Shown here: piece after piece, positions 56,809 to 64,000 of the stretch
How the letters are laid out: every line of letters starts with the position of its first letter
How positions within the stretch are numbered: position 1 is the stretch's first letter
Translations under genes and position numbers: made by a program
From: an uncultured Bacteroidia bacterium
GTDB lineage: Bacteria; Bacteroidota; Bacteroidia; Bacteroidales; F082
Length of the DNA stretch: 64,000 nucleotides
Direction of reading: 5' to 3'
NCBI GenBank assembly: GCA_902770835.1
Contig: CACXUM010000010.1
Span: forward strand, 1-64,000
Notes under the pieces: model-generated
Told to the model about the DNA's origin: nothing
The model's input: only the letters and a program-made list of their open reading frames with translations
The model's database searches: none

Positions 56809-59800
56809 ATGAGGAACAAAAAAAGAAGACGGATAGGAAGCATTTTGTGTTGGAGCAGCATTGGATTGTCGCTTCTGCTCGGCATGTTCCTTCATTTGGC
56901 ACTGAATGAAAAATCCTTGCAACGAAGTATTCAGAAATCGGTGTTGAGAATGGACAACGACATGCAAACACTGATTGAAAAAGGTCTGAACCATGACGAA
57001 CTTGAGAAAACACAAACGGGACTGACGGTATTTATGAACGACACTTTAGTCTTCTGGAACCGAAACGATGTCAACCCCAAGTTGATGAAACGAAAAGTCC
57101 AAATAGGTTGTGACACGATTTGCCCTTTGCTTTCAGGCAATTATTTCGTGAAATCGTACCAAAACGCCGCGATGACCTATTTTGTGTACAAATTGGTCAG
57201 CACCAACTATCAAATCGAGAATCAATATTTTGAAAACCGTTTCCAAACCCTTCCGAAATTCATCGATGCCGATATTCAGTTTTCAGAAAACGGTGAGGGA
57301 ATCCCTATCGTGAACGAAGAAGGCAAATGCTTGGCTAACTACAAGATCGTAGGAAAACCAAAACTTCAAAAAACGTTTCTGTTTTGGCCATTGCCTTTCA
57401 TCATTTTGTTCATTATCGGAGCAACATTATCACTCGATCGAGGCGGTAAAAAACAAAACGGCAGAAAAAAGCGACCTCATGTCATAGAAATCGGCATTGC
57501 CATTATCATCATAATTTCCGCGATTGGAACATACATTTACTTCAAAATCAGCGAGAATCAGGAAAACGAGCAGATGAAACAGCAGGCGCAAAACTTCATG
57601 GAAAAACGCGACAATTCCTTTGAAATGAGTTATGCGACCTTTGCCGAACAGATGAAATCCGACACCAACATCAGGGAAATGCTGTTTGCCGAAAGCAATG
57701 TACTTGCCGATGTCATTTTGGGCTATTCCCAAGAACTCCTATTCGATGAGACCATGCGATCCTACATCACTTCGCTAACGCTTTGTGCCCCTGGCGAAGA
57801 AATCATCATCCAGCCCGAAGGTTACAGCACTGATTGTGATGACTATTTCCTTGAAAAATTGGCCAACAACAAGCAGAAAAGGGTAGGGGATGGCCTGTAT
57901 TTCATGGATTATTACACATTGGACCCCAATTACTTAGGAAAAATCAAAATCGTTTCCAAAGATTCTTTGCGGCAGAAAACACTCTATTTTGAGTTCTATA
58001 AACCCATTGCGCCAGAAGGCTTCGGTTTCCCACAACTCTTGCAAGAAACGAACAGCCAAAAACCTTACGAATATTCTGTGGCGAACTATCGCGACAACTT
58101 GCTTGTCTACAAATATGGTCGATATGTTTACCCGAATTTTTTGAACAGCCTGAAAATCAAAGACCAAGAAATCAGTTTCAGCAAAAAATACAAGCATTAC
58201 GCCATCAAAAAGGAAGGCAACGATGCCATCGTTATCAGTACACCAACTAAAGGATGGTCGGAAACAACAGCTCCCTTTGCTATATTCTTTCTTGGACTGT
58301 CACTGCCTTTCTTGCTGATAGTCTGGTTGATACGACCCAAGGAACACCACAGATGGCGCGACAGGAGTTTCCGCAGAAGACTCCAAACCCTCATCTTCTC
58401 AACGCTTGGCATTTCCTTCCTTGCCATTGGTCCGGTATCCGTCGTTTACATGCAAACTTTATACAACCAAAAGACCACCGCCTCACAATTCGAAACCACG
58501 CGAACCCTGTCACTTGAAATGCGCAACGACCTCGATTTCAAGACATTGCTTAGAACTGCTTCAAGGGACAATTGGATGGAAATCCTGCAACATTATGCCA
58601 CCACTTTCTTCACAGACTTGAATCTCTACCAACTCAACGGACAACTGTTGGCCACCACTCGTCCTGAAATATACGACCTGAACCTGCAAACCCCGTTGAT
58701 GAACGCGGAGGCTTACCAACAGATGCACCGCAACAAGGAACTGTTTTTCACACACATAGAATATCTTGGAAAAGGAAAGTATGAATCATCCTACATTCCT
58801 ATCGCCGACGAAAACGGCAATACGTTGGCCTATCTCAACACACCTTATTTCTCCAGTGCCACCGACCTACAAAAAGAAATCCTGAATTTTGTACTCACCT
58901 ATATTAATATCATCCTTATTTTATTAGGCATAGCTTTGCTGTTCATCCTCCATCTTACCAATCGTTTAACGCAACCTTTGTCATTGATTCAAAATAAATT
59001 AGGTGACATCAAAATCGACCAGAAGAACGAACCCATCGAATGGAAAGGCGACGACGAAATCGGGGCTTTGGTGAGGCAATACAACCAATTGATTGTGGAA
59101 TTGGAGAAGAGTGCCGCCGAACTGAAACGTACCACGACCGAATCGGCATGGCGTGGGGTGGCAAGGCAAGTGGCGCACGAAATCAAGAACTCGCTGACAC
59201 CCATGCGGTTAAGTGTGCAAATGCTGCAACGCAACATCGAAAACGGCAAAGCCACTCCTGAACAGACCCAACGCACGGCCAACACTTTGATTGAACAAAT
59301 CGATGCCCTCTCAGACATCGCCTCCTCGTTCTCGCGTTACGCCAAACTGCCTGAAAACCATCCTGCTCCATTGGATTTGGCCGAGTTGGTCGGCAATGTG
59401 GTAAACCTTTATGACAATGCGGAAAATATCGAATTTGCATACCATTACGACCAAGCGCAAAACCACACTTTCAACGGCGACAAGACCAACCTGAACAGTG
59501 CCGTCGGCAATCTTGTCAAAAATGCCGTGCAAGCCATTGGAAACAAGCCTGACGGCAAGATTGAAGTTTCGCTGCAATCCACTGAAACATCGTTCATTAT
59601 CAGCGTGAAAGACAATGGAAAGGGCATCAAAGACGAGGACAAAGACCGCATTTTCTTGCCCAATTTCACCACCAAATCAGGTGGTTCGGGCGTGGGTCTT
59701 TCGCTGACCTACAACATCGTGCAGGCCGCCGGCGGGACGATTTCATTTGAAAGCCAAGAAAATGTCGGCACAAGATTCCAAATCGAATTGCCGAAGCAAA

Positions 59801-59817
59801 ACAAGCCAAACCCATGA
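56809..59817 (+). CDS. Sensor histidine kinase, NtrY-like
   Basis: 1002 residues. Membrane segments near 17-35, 185-205, 222-245, 485-505, 535-560 and 690-715 bracket extracytoplasmic sensor regions. A HAMP-like segment (about 715-765) precedes the HisKA H-box HEIKNSLTPM near residue 789. The ATPase N, G1 and G2 boxes are NLVKNAVQA, DNGKGIK and GGSGVGLSLTYN (about 900-980). It should autophosphorylate on His. No receiver-domain partner is adjacent; instead the next gene encodes an AraC-type regulator that overlaps its stop codon. An AGGAAAAAAGAG stretch before ATG supports the start. Confidence 0.88.
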   Translation: MRNKKRRRIGSILCWSSIGLSLLLGMFLHLALNEKSLQRSIQKSVLRMDNDMQTLIEKGLNHDELEKTQTGLTVFMNDTLVFWNRNDVNPKLMKRKVQIGCDTICPLLSGNYFVKSYQNAAMTYFVYKLVSTNYQIENQYFENRFQTLPKFIDADIQFSENGEGIPIVNEEGKCLANYKIVGKPKLQKTFLFWPLPFIILFIIGATLSLDRGGKKQNGRKKRPHVIEIGIAIIIIISAIGTYIYFKISENQENEQMKQQAQNFMEKRDNSFEMSYATFAEQMKSDTNIREMLFAESNVLADVILGYSQELLFDETMRSYITSLTLCAPGEEIIIQPEGYSTDCDDYFLEKLANNKQKRVGDGLYFMDYYTLDPNYLGKIKIVSKDSLRQKTLYFEFYKPIAPEGFGFPQLLQETNSQKPYEYSVANYRDNLLVYKYGRYVYPNFLNSLKIKDQEISFSKKYKHYAIKKEGNDAIVISTPTKGWSETTAPFAIFFLGLSLPFLLIVWLIRPKEHHRWRDRSFRRRLQTLIFSTLGISFLAIGPVSVVYMQTLYNQKTTASQFETTRTLSLEMRNDLDFKTLLRTASRDNWMEILQHYATTFFTDLNLYQLNGQLLATTRPEIYDLNLQTPLMNAEAYQQMHRNKELFFTHIEYLGKGKYESSYIPIADENGNTLAYLNTPYFSSATDLQKEILNFVLTYINIILILLGIALLFILHLTNRLTQPLSLIQNKLGDIKIDQKNEPIEWKGDDEIGALVRQYNQLIVELEKSAAELKRTTTESAWRGVARQVAHEIKNSLTPMRLSVQMLQRNIENGKATPEQTQRTANTLIEQIDALSDIASSFSRYAKLPENHPAPLDLAELVGNVVNLYDNAENIEFAYHYDQAQNHTFNGDKTNLNSAVGNLVKNAVQAIGNKPDGKIEVSLQSTETSFIISVKDNGKGIKDEDKDRIFLPNFTTKSGGSGVGLSLTYNIVQAAGGTISFESQENVGTRFQIELPKQNKPNP

Positions 59818-60488
59818 CAGGACCACAATTGCTTATCGTAGCCATCATCGCGGTACTCGTAATGGCTTTCCTTATCACGATGGTCGTGCTGAATAGTCAG
59901 GCGAAAAAGATGTTTTCCGCCAATTCGAGGTTGGTGAACAACCAGAACGCCCTACTTGAACAAAACAAACGGCAGGAAAAAGACAAAACAGCGTTGAAAA
60001 AACGAATCAACGAATTGGAGGAAGAACTAAAGCAACAAGCAGGGGATGAAGTGGCACAACTGAAGGAGCAAACGCGCGAGTATCGCGAGAACATCGAACA
60101 GACTGCCGACATGGGCGACGAAGAACTGATGATTTGGATTGACCAAAAAATGGATGAAACAAACCTCTACACCGATACTGACCTCACACTGAAGACATTA
60201 GCAAACGCCCTCGGATTGACACAACGGCGACTGAATGTTTTGTTCAAAAACCATCCAAAATATGCCAACTTGGGTGACTATCTCAACGAGAAGCGTGTTT
60301 TGCTGGCCTGTAGGCTGTTGCACGAGAAACCCAACTGGACCATCGAGGCCATTGGGACAGAAGCTGGGTTCGGCAGTCGCCGCACGTTCCAAATGGAAAT
60401 GAAACGCAGGTTCGGCATCACGCCAATGCAATACCGAAAGGGAATGGAAAATGCTGTAAATCAAGAAAGGACAGATACTTCAGACTAA
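59814..60488 (+). CDS. Membrane-anchored AraC-type regulator with coiled coil
   Basis: 224 residues. One N-terminal membrane helix (IVAIIAVLVMAFLITMVVL), a coiled coil (about 35-95, KKRINELEEELKQQ), and an AraC-type helix-turn-helix pair (about 115-215, LTLKTLANALGLTQRRLNVLF and TIEAIGTEAGFGSRRTF). It starts as ATGA on the kinase stop codon and is probably translationally coupled. Coupling of a kinase with a membrane-tethered AraC protein lacking a receiver domain is unusual. Its last 9 bp overlap the next gene's 3' end. Confidence 0.82.
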   Translation: MTGPQLLIVAIIAVLVMAFLITMVVLNSQAKKMFSANSRLVNNQNALLEQNKRQEKDKTALKKRINELEEELKQQAGDEVAQLKEQTREYRENIEQTADMGDEELMIWIDQKMDETNLYTDTDLTLKTLANALGLTQRRLNVLFKNHPKYANLGDYLNEKRVLLACRLLHEKPNWTIEAIGTEAGFGSRRTFQMEMKRRFGITPMQYRKGMENAVNQERTDTSD

Positions 60489-61076
60489 CACCCGCCGCTG
60501 CATCCAAGCATAAACGACGATGACGGCAATAGTGGAAACTTCCATAACCCAATTGACCCAAACCGACTCCAAACATATCAGGAACGAAACAACAGGCACA
60601 ATGCTGGAAATGAGGATGTAAAGCGCCATCCAAACGCCCACCTGATGCAGCCTCCCTCTGTAACTGAAAGCAATGGCGCAGCCCAAAGGCAGATAAACCA
60701 GCATCAGCGAAACGGCCACGGGCAGGCCAACGCTATACATCAGGGTTGGAATCAATTCCGTCAAAAACCCAGCGAAATTCAACGCGATGACCACCCACCA
60801 CCACGCCGTAAACGGACGATAAAGCGGCTTCATACCTCGCAACAGTCCAAAATACATCACCAAGGCCCCAAAGGTCTGTACGAAGCCTCGCACCCACGAG
60901 AGATGGGCATCATCCATCCAGTGCATCAGCGGCGCATAGTCGATGGCGGCCTGCAAAAGGTAGCACACGAAAGCCGCCTCGATGAGCCAGCGGGGTAGAC
61001 CGCTGTCCACGTGATTTACAAGAGATTGGTTTTCGATGCTTATCGCCTTTTCGATGTGTTTTTGCTCTAGTTCCAC
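60480..61076 (-). CDS. Small multi-pass membrane protein of unknown function
   Basis: 198 residues with a GTG start at 61074-61076. About five hydrophobic segments (for example TFGALVMYFGLLRG, WWVVIALNFAGFLTEL, VGVWMALYILISSIVPVVSFL). No recognised family. The TACTTTTG element ends 5 nt before the GTG, which supports this non-ATG start and a leaderless mRNA. It converges on the AraC-type gene. Confidence 0.72.
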   Translation of the reverse strand: MELEQKHIEKAISIENQSLVNHVDSGLPRWLIEAAFVCYLLQAAIDYAPLMHWMDDAHLSWVRGFVQTFGALVMYFGLLRGMKPLYRPFTAWWWVVIALNFAGFLTELIPTLMYSVGLPVAVSLMLVYLPLGCAIAFSYRGRLHQVGVWMALYILISSIVPVVSFLICLESVWVNWVMEVSTIAVIVVYAWMQRRVLV

Positions 61077-61081
61077 GGCTG

Positions 61082-61089
61082 CAAAAGTA
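61082..61089 (-). promoter_or_regulatory. Promoter of the small membrane protein gene, predicted leaderless
   Basis: Minus strand TACTTTTG, then CAGCC, then GTG, the same geometry as at 42875 and 26136. Confidence 0.6.
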
Positions 61090-61138
61090 CAATTTTATTG
61101 CGACAACAAACAAAAAACCATCATTTGTCATAAAACAA

Positions 61139-61173
61139 TTTGCCCGACCTTCAAACAACGAAGGTCGGGCAAA
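61139..61173 (-). terminator. Terminator-like hairpin of the lipoprotein cluster
   Basis: TTTGCCCGACCTTC and GAAGGTCGGGCAAA form a perfect 14-bp stem with a 7-nt loop. On the minus strand it is followed by a T-rich TTGTTTTATG. Confidence 0.8.
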
Positions 61174-61210
61174 TGTGCGATATTGGCTATCATGCCAATT
61201 TCAAGCTTTC

Positions 61211-61705
61211 TTATTGAATGGTCTTGGTTTTGCTAAATTCTAATTTATCTGGATGAGTAGCAATCCATTCTATAAAATCAGCTTTGGAAGTAGAGTAACC
61301 AGCCGTTTCACCCTCGCCATTGATTAAGGCAATACGAGCATATTCCACCTGTTCTGGAAGATCGGCTTCATTGTAAGTGACTTTACCTTCGATTTTTGCC
61401 TCAAACGGAACATTTACACTGATTTCTTTGGTCCAAGGCAAAGTGGCGTCATTCACTTCAACCATGTTTCCGTTAGCGTCTTTAAAGGAAAAGCTGTAAT
61501 GGAAGCAGGGCGAAACCGTGTGTGTGGTCACTTGACCAGTATTAATATCGCCCGTTTTGAAAATGTTGTCAACCTTGTAAACCACAGTCTTCGTCGTCGG
61601 CGTAGGAGTAGGTGTTGGGGTTGGTTGCGGGTCATTTTTCTTGCAGCCCGTGAGCATCATGCTACCGATAAGCAGGGTAGCGAGCAAAAACGTTACTTTT
61701 TTCAT
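61211..61705 (-). CDS. Lipoprotein, tandem paralogue 1
   Basis: 164 residues. Signal MKKVTFLLATLLIGSMML with Cys at residue 21, followed by a Pro-Thr repeat linker (PQPTPTPTPTPTT). The mature part is a beta-rich domain with TYNEADLP and NVPFEAKIEGKV. It is clearly paralogous to the next gene. The family is not recognised. It would be displayed on a membrane with the Pro-Thr stalk as a spacer. Confidence 0.8.
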   Translation of the reverse strand: MKKVTFLLATLLIGSMMLTGCKKNDPQPTPTPTPTPTTKTVVYKVDNIFKTGDINTGQVTTHTVSPCFHYSFSFKDANGNMVEVNDATLPWTKEISVNVPFEAKIEGKVTYNEADLPEQVEYARIALINGEGETAGYSTSKADFIEWIATHPDKLEFSKTKTIQ

Positions 61706-61752
61706 TTTGGAAATGTTTAAATGTTATTGATTAATGTTATGATTGTTAATGT

Positions 61753-62238
61753 TTATTCTACTTTCTCGCTAAGGCTAAAACTCAGCATATCAGAGTTTTC
61801 CGCTACCAAAGCCAAGAAACGTTCTTTAGAAACGGCTTGGTAAGGGTCATTTCCTATGGCAACCAGTTTGCCATCGGCAGTGATATTCGGCGTATGGCCA
61901 AAAGTCACCATGTCAGGAATATTGGCTTCGTTGTAAGTGGCTTTTCCTTCAACCTTGGCATTGAAAGGCATGTTCACAGTGATTTCAGGAGAGGTCCAAG
62001 GCAAAGTGACATCATTCACTGTCACAGAATTGCCGTCAGCACCTACATAGGTGATTGTGTACTTGAAGCAATCGGAAGCGGCAAAAACCCCTTGCTTGTT
62101 GTTGACTTCGTAAATCACTTTGGCGGTTGTAGGTGTCGGTGTAGGATCGGGAGTTGGTTGCGGGTCATTTTTCTTGCAGCCCGTGAGCATCAAGCCACCG
62201 ATAAGCAGGGTGGCGAGCAAAAATGTTACTTTTTTCAT
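61753..62238 (-). CDS. Lipoprotein, tandem paralogue 2
   Basis: 161 residues, with the same signal, KKNDPQPTP stalk and beta domain (VNMPFNAKVEGKATYNEANIP) as the neighbour at 61211. The first ~80 bp of the two genes are nearly identical, indicating recent duplication or gene conversion, while the 3' halves have diverged. Function unknown. Confidence 0.8.
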   Translation of the reverse strand: MKKVTFLLATLLIGGLMLTGCKKNDPQPTPDPTPTPTTAKVIYEVNNKQGVFAASDCFKYTITYVGADGNSVTVNDVTLPWTSPEITVNMPFNAKVEGKATYNEANIPDMVTFGHTPNITADGKLVAIGNDPYQAVSKERFLALVAENSDMLSFSLSEKVE

Positions 62239-62291
62239 TTGAATTAAATTTAGTTAGTTGTTAATTTATTGAAAGTTAAGTATTTTAGAAT

Positions 62292-62654
62292 TCATTTTGC
62301 GGGAACGTTTCCCCAAGATTTTGTGCCGATGGTCTCAACGTTCACTAATTGGTCGTTTTGCGTTTCCTGACGGCAAAACTTGACGACATAATAACTTGAA
62401 TCATTCAAAGTGACGGTGATGTTCGACACCGACGACAAGAAGCCATTCCATTCGGTTTGTGCCTCTTCTTTTGTCAATTGCATAACATTGTTGAATTTAG
62501 GACGCAGAATGTTTTCGAGTTCTGTGGTGTTGTTCCCTTGGCCATTGATGCGGAATGATGTGGAATAGGAGTAGTAATCTTTGCTACCGGTTTTTGTGCA
62601 AGAGATGCACACCATAGCCACCAATGCGATGGCGATAAACATTACTTTTTTCAT
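62292..62654 (-). CDS. Small lipoprotein of unknown function
   Basis: 120 residues with lipobox CISC (Cys at residue 19). The mature part includes TELENILRPKFNNVMQLTKEEAQTEW and a short C-terminal beta portion. It heads a three-gene lipoprotein cluster with a promoter at 62700-62707. It shares the MKKV start but not the beta domain of the two paralogues. Confidence 0.72.
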   Translation of the reverse strand: MKKVMFIAIALVAMVCISCTKTGSKDYYSYSTSFRINGQGNNTTELENILRPKFNNVMQLTKEEAQTEWNGFLSSVSNITVTLNDSSYYVVKFCRQETQNDQLVNVETIGTKSWGNVPAK

Positions 62655-62699
62655 TTCATTGTTGAAATTTTGTTAAACATTGGGTTGATAAAACTGGCA

Positions 62700-62707
62700 C
62701 AAAAATA
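62700..62707 (-). promoter_or_regulatory. Promoter -7 element of the lipoprotein cluster
   Basis: Minus strand TATTTTTG, 45 nt before the start at 62654. Confidence 0.6.
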
Positions 62708-62768
62708 ACCAATTTGGCATTGCTAAAGACATTCTTTCCTCAAAAAACGGCCAAAAACGAGGTCTTTT

Positions 62769-62793
62769 TGCGCAAAATCGGGTTTTTTGCGCA
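62769..62793. promoter_or_regulatory. Inverted repeat in a divergent promoter region
   Basis: TGCGCAAAA and TTTTGCGCA form a perfect 9-bp inverted repeat with a 7-nt centre between two divergent promoters. It may be an operator. Confidence 0.4.
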
Positions 62794-62888
62794 TTAATGC
62801 TTACCTGTTTCCATTCGATTTTCACATCGTCATACGGTCTGTGACCGAATTGCCAAAAGTTGATGGATGGTATTACAACAAAAAACTT

Positions 62889-62896
62889 TATTTTTG
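62889..62896 (+). promoter_or_regulatory. Promoter -7 element of the flippase gene
   Basis: TATTTTTG, 17 nt before the ATG at 62914. Confidence 0.6.
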
Positions 62897-62913
62897 CGTT
62901 TCGGAAAAAACAA

Positions 62914-64000
62914 ATGCGACCTATGGCAGAAAACAAATTAGGCTCCCTTGCGAAACAGACCGCCATTTACGGTTTGAGCAGCATCATCGGCAGGTTCTTG
63001 AACTACCTGCTTGTGCCGCTTTATACCTACAAAATCGCCGCCGAGTCGGGAGGTTATGGCATTGTCACGAACCTGTATGCCTACACCGCCTTGCTGCTCG
63101 TCATCCTCACTTTTGGTATGGAAACCACCTTCTTCCGCTTCTCCAACAAGGAAGGCGTGAACCCCGACAAGGCCTTTTCCACTTCGGGATTGGCGGTGGG
63201 TTTGGTGAGTTTGGTTTTCGTCGTTTTGGTCAGCCTTTTCCTGAAGCCGATTTCCAACGCCTTGCATTACGCCAGCCATCCCGAATTTGTCGAGATTATG
63301 GCCATCATCGTGGCCTTGGACGCATTTCAGGCCATACTTTTCGCCCGCTTGAGATACGAAAACAAGGCCATCAAGTTTGCCACGCTCAAACTGCTGTTCA
63401 TCTTCCTCAATATCGGCTTGAACCTGTTCGTTTTCTTGGTCGCACCCGGTCTGAAAGAGAGCCATCCCGCGCTAATGGGCTGGTACGAAAACAGTTACCA
63501 AGTCGGCTACATCTTCATCGTGAACCTGATTTGCACCGGATTAATCACGCTCGGTTTCATTCCCGAAATCAGGAAATTGCGCTTCGGCCTCGACCGCGAC
63601 CTGCTCAAACAAATGCTGCGCTACACTTGGCCGCTGCTGCTTTTAGGCTTGGCTGGCATCCTCAACCAAGTGGCCGACAAGATTTGCTACCGCTTCATCG
63701 TGCCCGGCAAGGAAGGCGAGGTGCAACTCGGCATCTATGGTGCCTGCGTGAAAATCGCGATGATTATGGCGATGATCACGCAAGCCTTCCGCTACGCCTA
63801 CGAGCCTTTCGTCTTCGGCGGCAAACGCGACAAGGAAGACAAGCAAACCCAAGCCAAGGTGATGCAATATTTCATCATCTTTACCTTGTTTGCTTTCCTC
63901 GCCGTGGTGATGTATATGCCCATCCTGAAGCACATCATCAAGAGCGATTACTGGGAAGGCCTGCGCGTGGTGCCCATCGTGATGATGGCCGAAATCTTTA
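62914..64000 (+). CDS. Polysaccharide/lipid-linked oligosaccharide flippase (MATE/MOP type), partial
   Basis: The frame stays open from 62914 to the window end (362 codons). Two in-frame ATGs, 62914 and 62923, are possible; the second fits the family start MAENKLGSLAKQTAIYG. Repeated hydrophobic helices (GIVTNLYAYTALLLVILTFGMETTFF, ALDAFQAILFARLRYE) are of the Wzx/polysaccharide biosynthesis family, which moves lipid-linked sugars across the inner membrane. The C-terminal end is outside the window. Confidence 0.88.
   Translation, partial: MRPMAENKLGSLAKQTAIYGLSSIIGRFLNYLLVPLYTYKIAAESGGYGIVTNLYAYTALLLVILTFGMETTFFRFSNKEGVNPDKAFSTSGLAVGLVSLVFVVLVSLFLKPISNALHYASHPEFVEIMAIIVALDAFQAILFARLRYENKAIKFATLKLLFIFLNIGLNLFVFLVAPGLKESHPALMGWYENSYQVGYIFIVNLICTGLITLGFIPEIRKLRFGLDRDLLKQMLRYTWPLLLLGLAGILNQVADKICYRFIVPGKEGEVQLGIYGACVKIAMIMAMITQAFRYAYEPFVFGGKRDKEDKQTQAKVMQYFIIFTLFAFLAVVMYMPILKHIIKSDYWEGLRVVPIVMMAEIF

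Overview
The window looks like a chromosomal segment of a member of the Bacteroidales (phylum Bacteroidota), probably a gut or rumen anaerobe. Many genes are preceded by the Bacteroidota -7 promoter element TAnnTTTG. There are two secreted proteins with type IX secretion (T9SS) C-terminal sorting domains, many short lipoproteins, a TonB-dependent receptor, a MenA quinone gene and a butyrate-forming ptb-buk pair. All calls come from reading the sequence by eye and from family knowledge; no database search was run.

Layout. 1-5.7 kb: surface and secreted proteins (a FISUMP-like lipoprotein and a peptidylarginine-deiminase-like protein with a T9SS tail) plus a ParDE-type toxin-antitoxin pair. 5.7-12.4 kb: a tripartite RND efflux system whose outer-membrane gene is separated from the pump by a Fic gene. 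12.4-20.1 kb: housekeeping genes (DUF2147 protein, pgi, an orphan OmpR-type regulator, a serine hydrolase lipoprotein, a DEAD-box helicase, menA). 20.1-22.5 kb: a type II restriction-modification system with controller gene and operator. 22.5-32.1 kb: a second T9SS cargo protein, ornithine carbamoyltransferase, a DUF3109 protein, ComF, small lipoproteins, then buk and ptb. 32.1-37.3 kb: a DUF4160/DUF2442 pair and a four-gene operon of exported proteins ending in a modular leucine-rich-repeat protein. 37.3-44.6 kb: thpR, a ROK sugar kinase, a Sel1 lipoprotein, a TonB receptor with a HYC_CC_PP partner, a RhuM-like protein and a nitroreductase. 44.6-50 kb: a BlaR1/BlaI-type sensor pair behind an LRR lipoprotein, tRNA-Thr(CGT), and a DUF4143 ATPase. 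50-56.7 kb: a DUF4175 membrane protein, ybeY, mnmG flanked by two parS-like sites, and a methyltransferase. 56.8-64 kb: an NtrY-like histidine kinase coupled to a membrane-anchored AraC-type regulator, a small membrane protein, three lipoproteins and the start of a polysaccharide flippase.

Repeats. At least four families of short palindromic intergenic repeats recur. One copy is interrupted by another family, and one copy has entered a coding frame. Tandem repeats of 7, about 14 and 33 bp lie at gene boundaries or encode a linker.

Points most worth following up: the exported NTF2-like/LRR operon (32.7-37.2 kb), the secreted deiminase with PPAD-like catalytic residues, the parS-like sites around mnmG, the Fic gene inside the efflux locus, and the restriction-modification control region.
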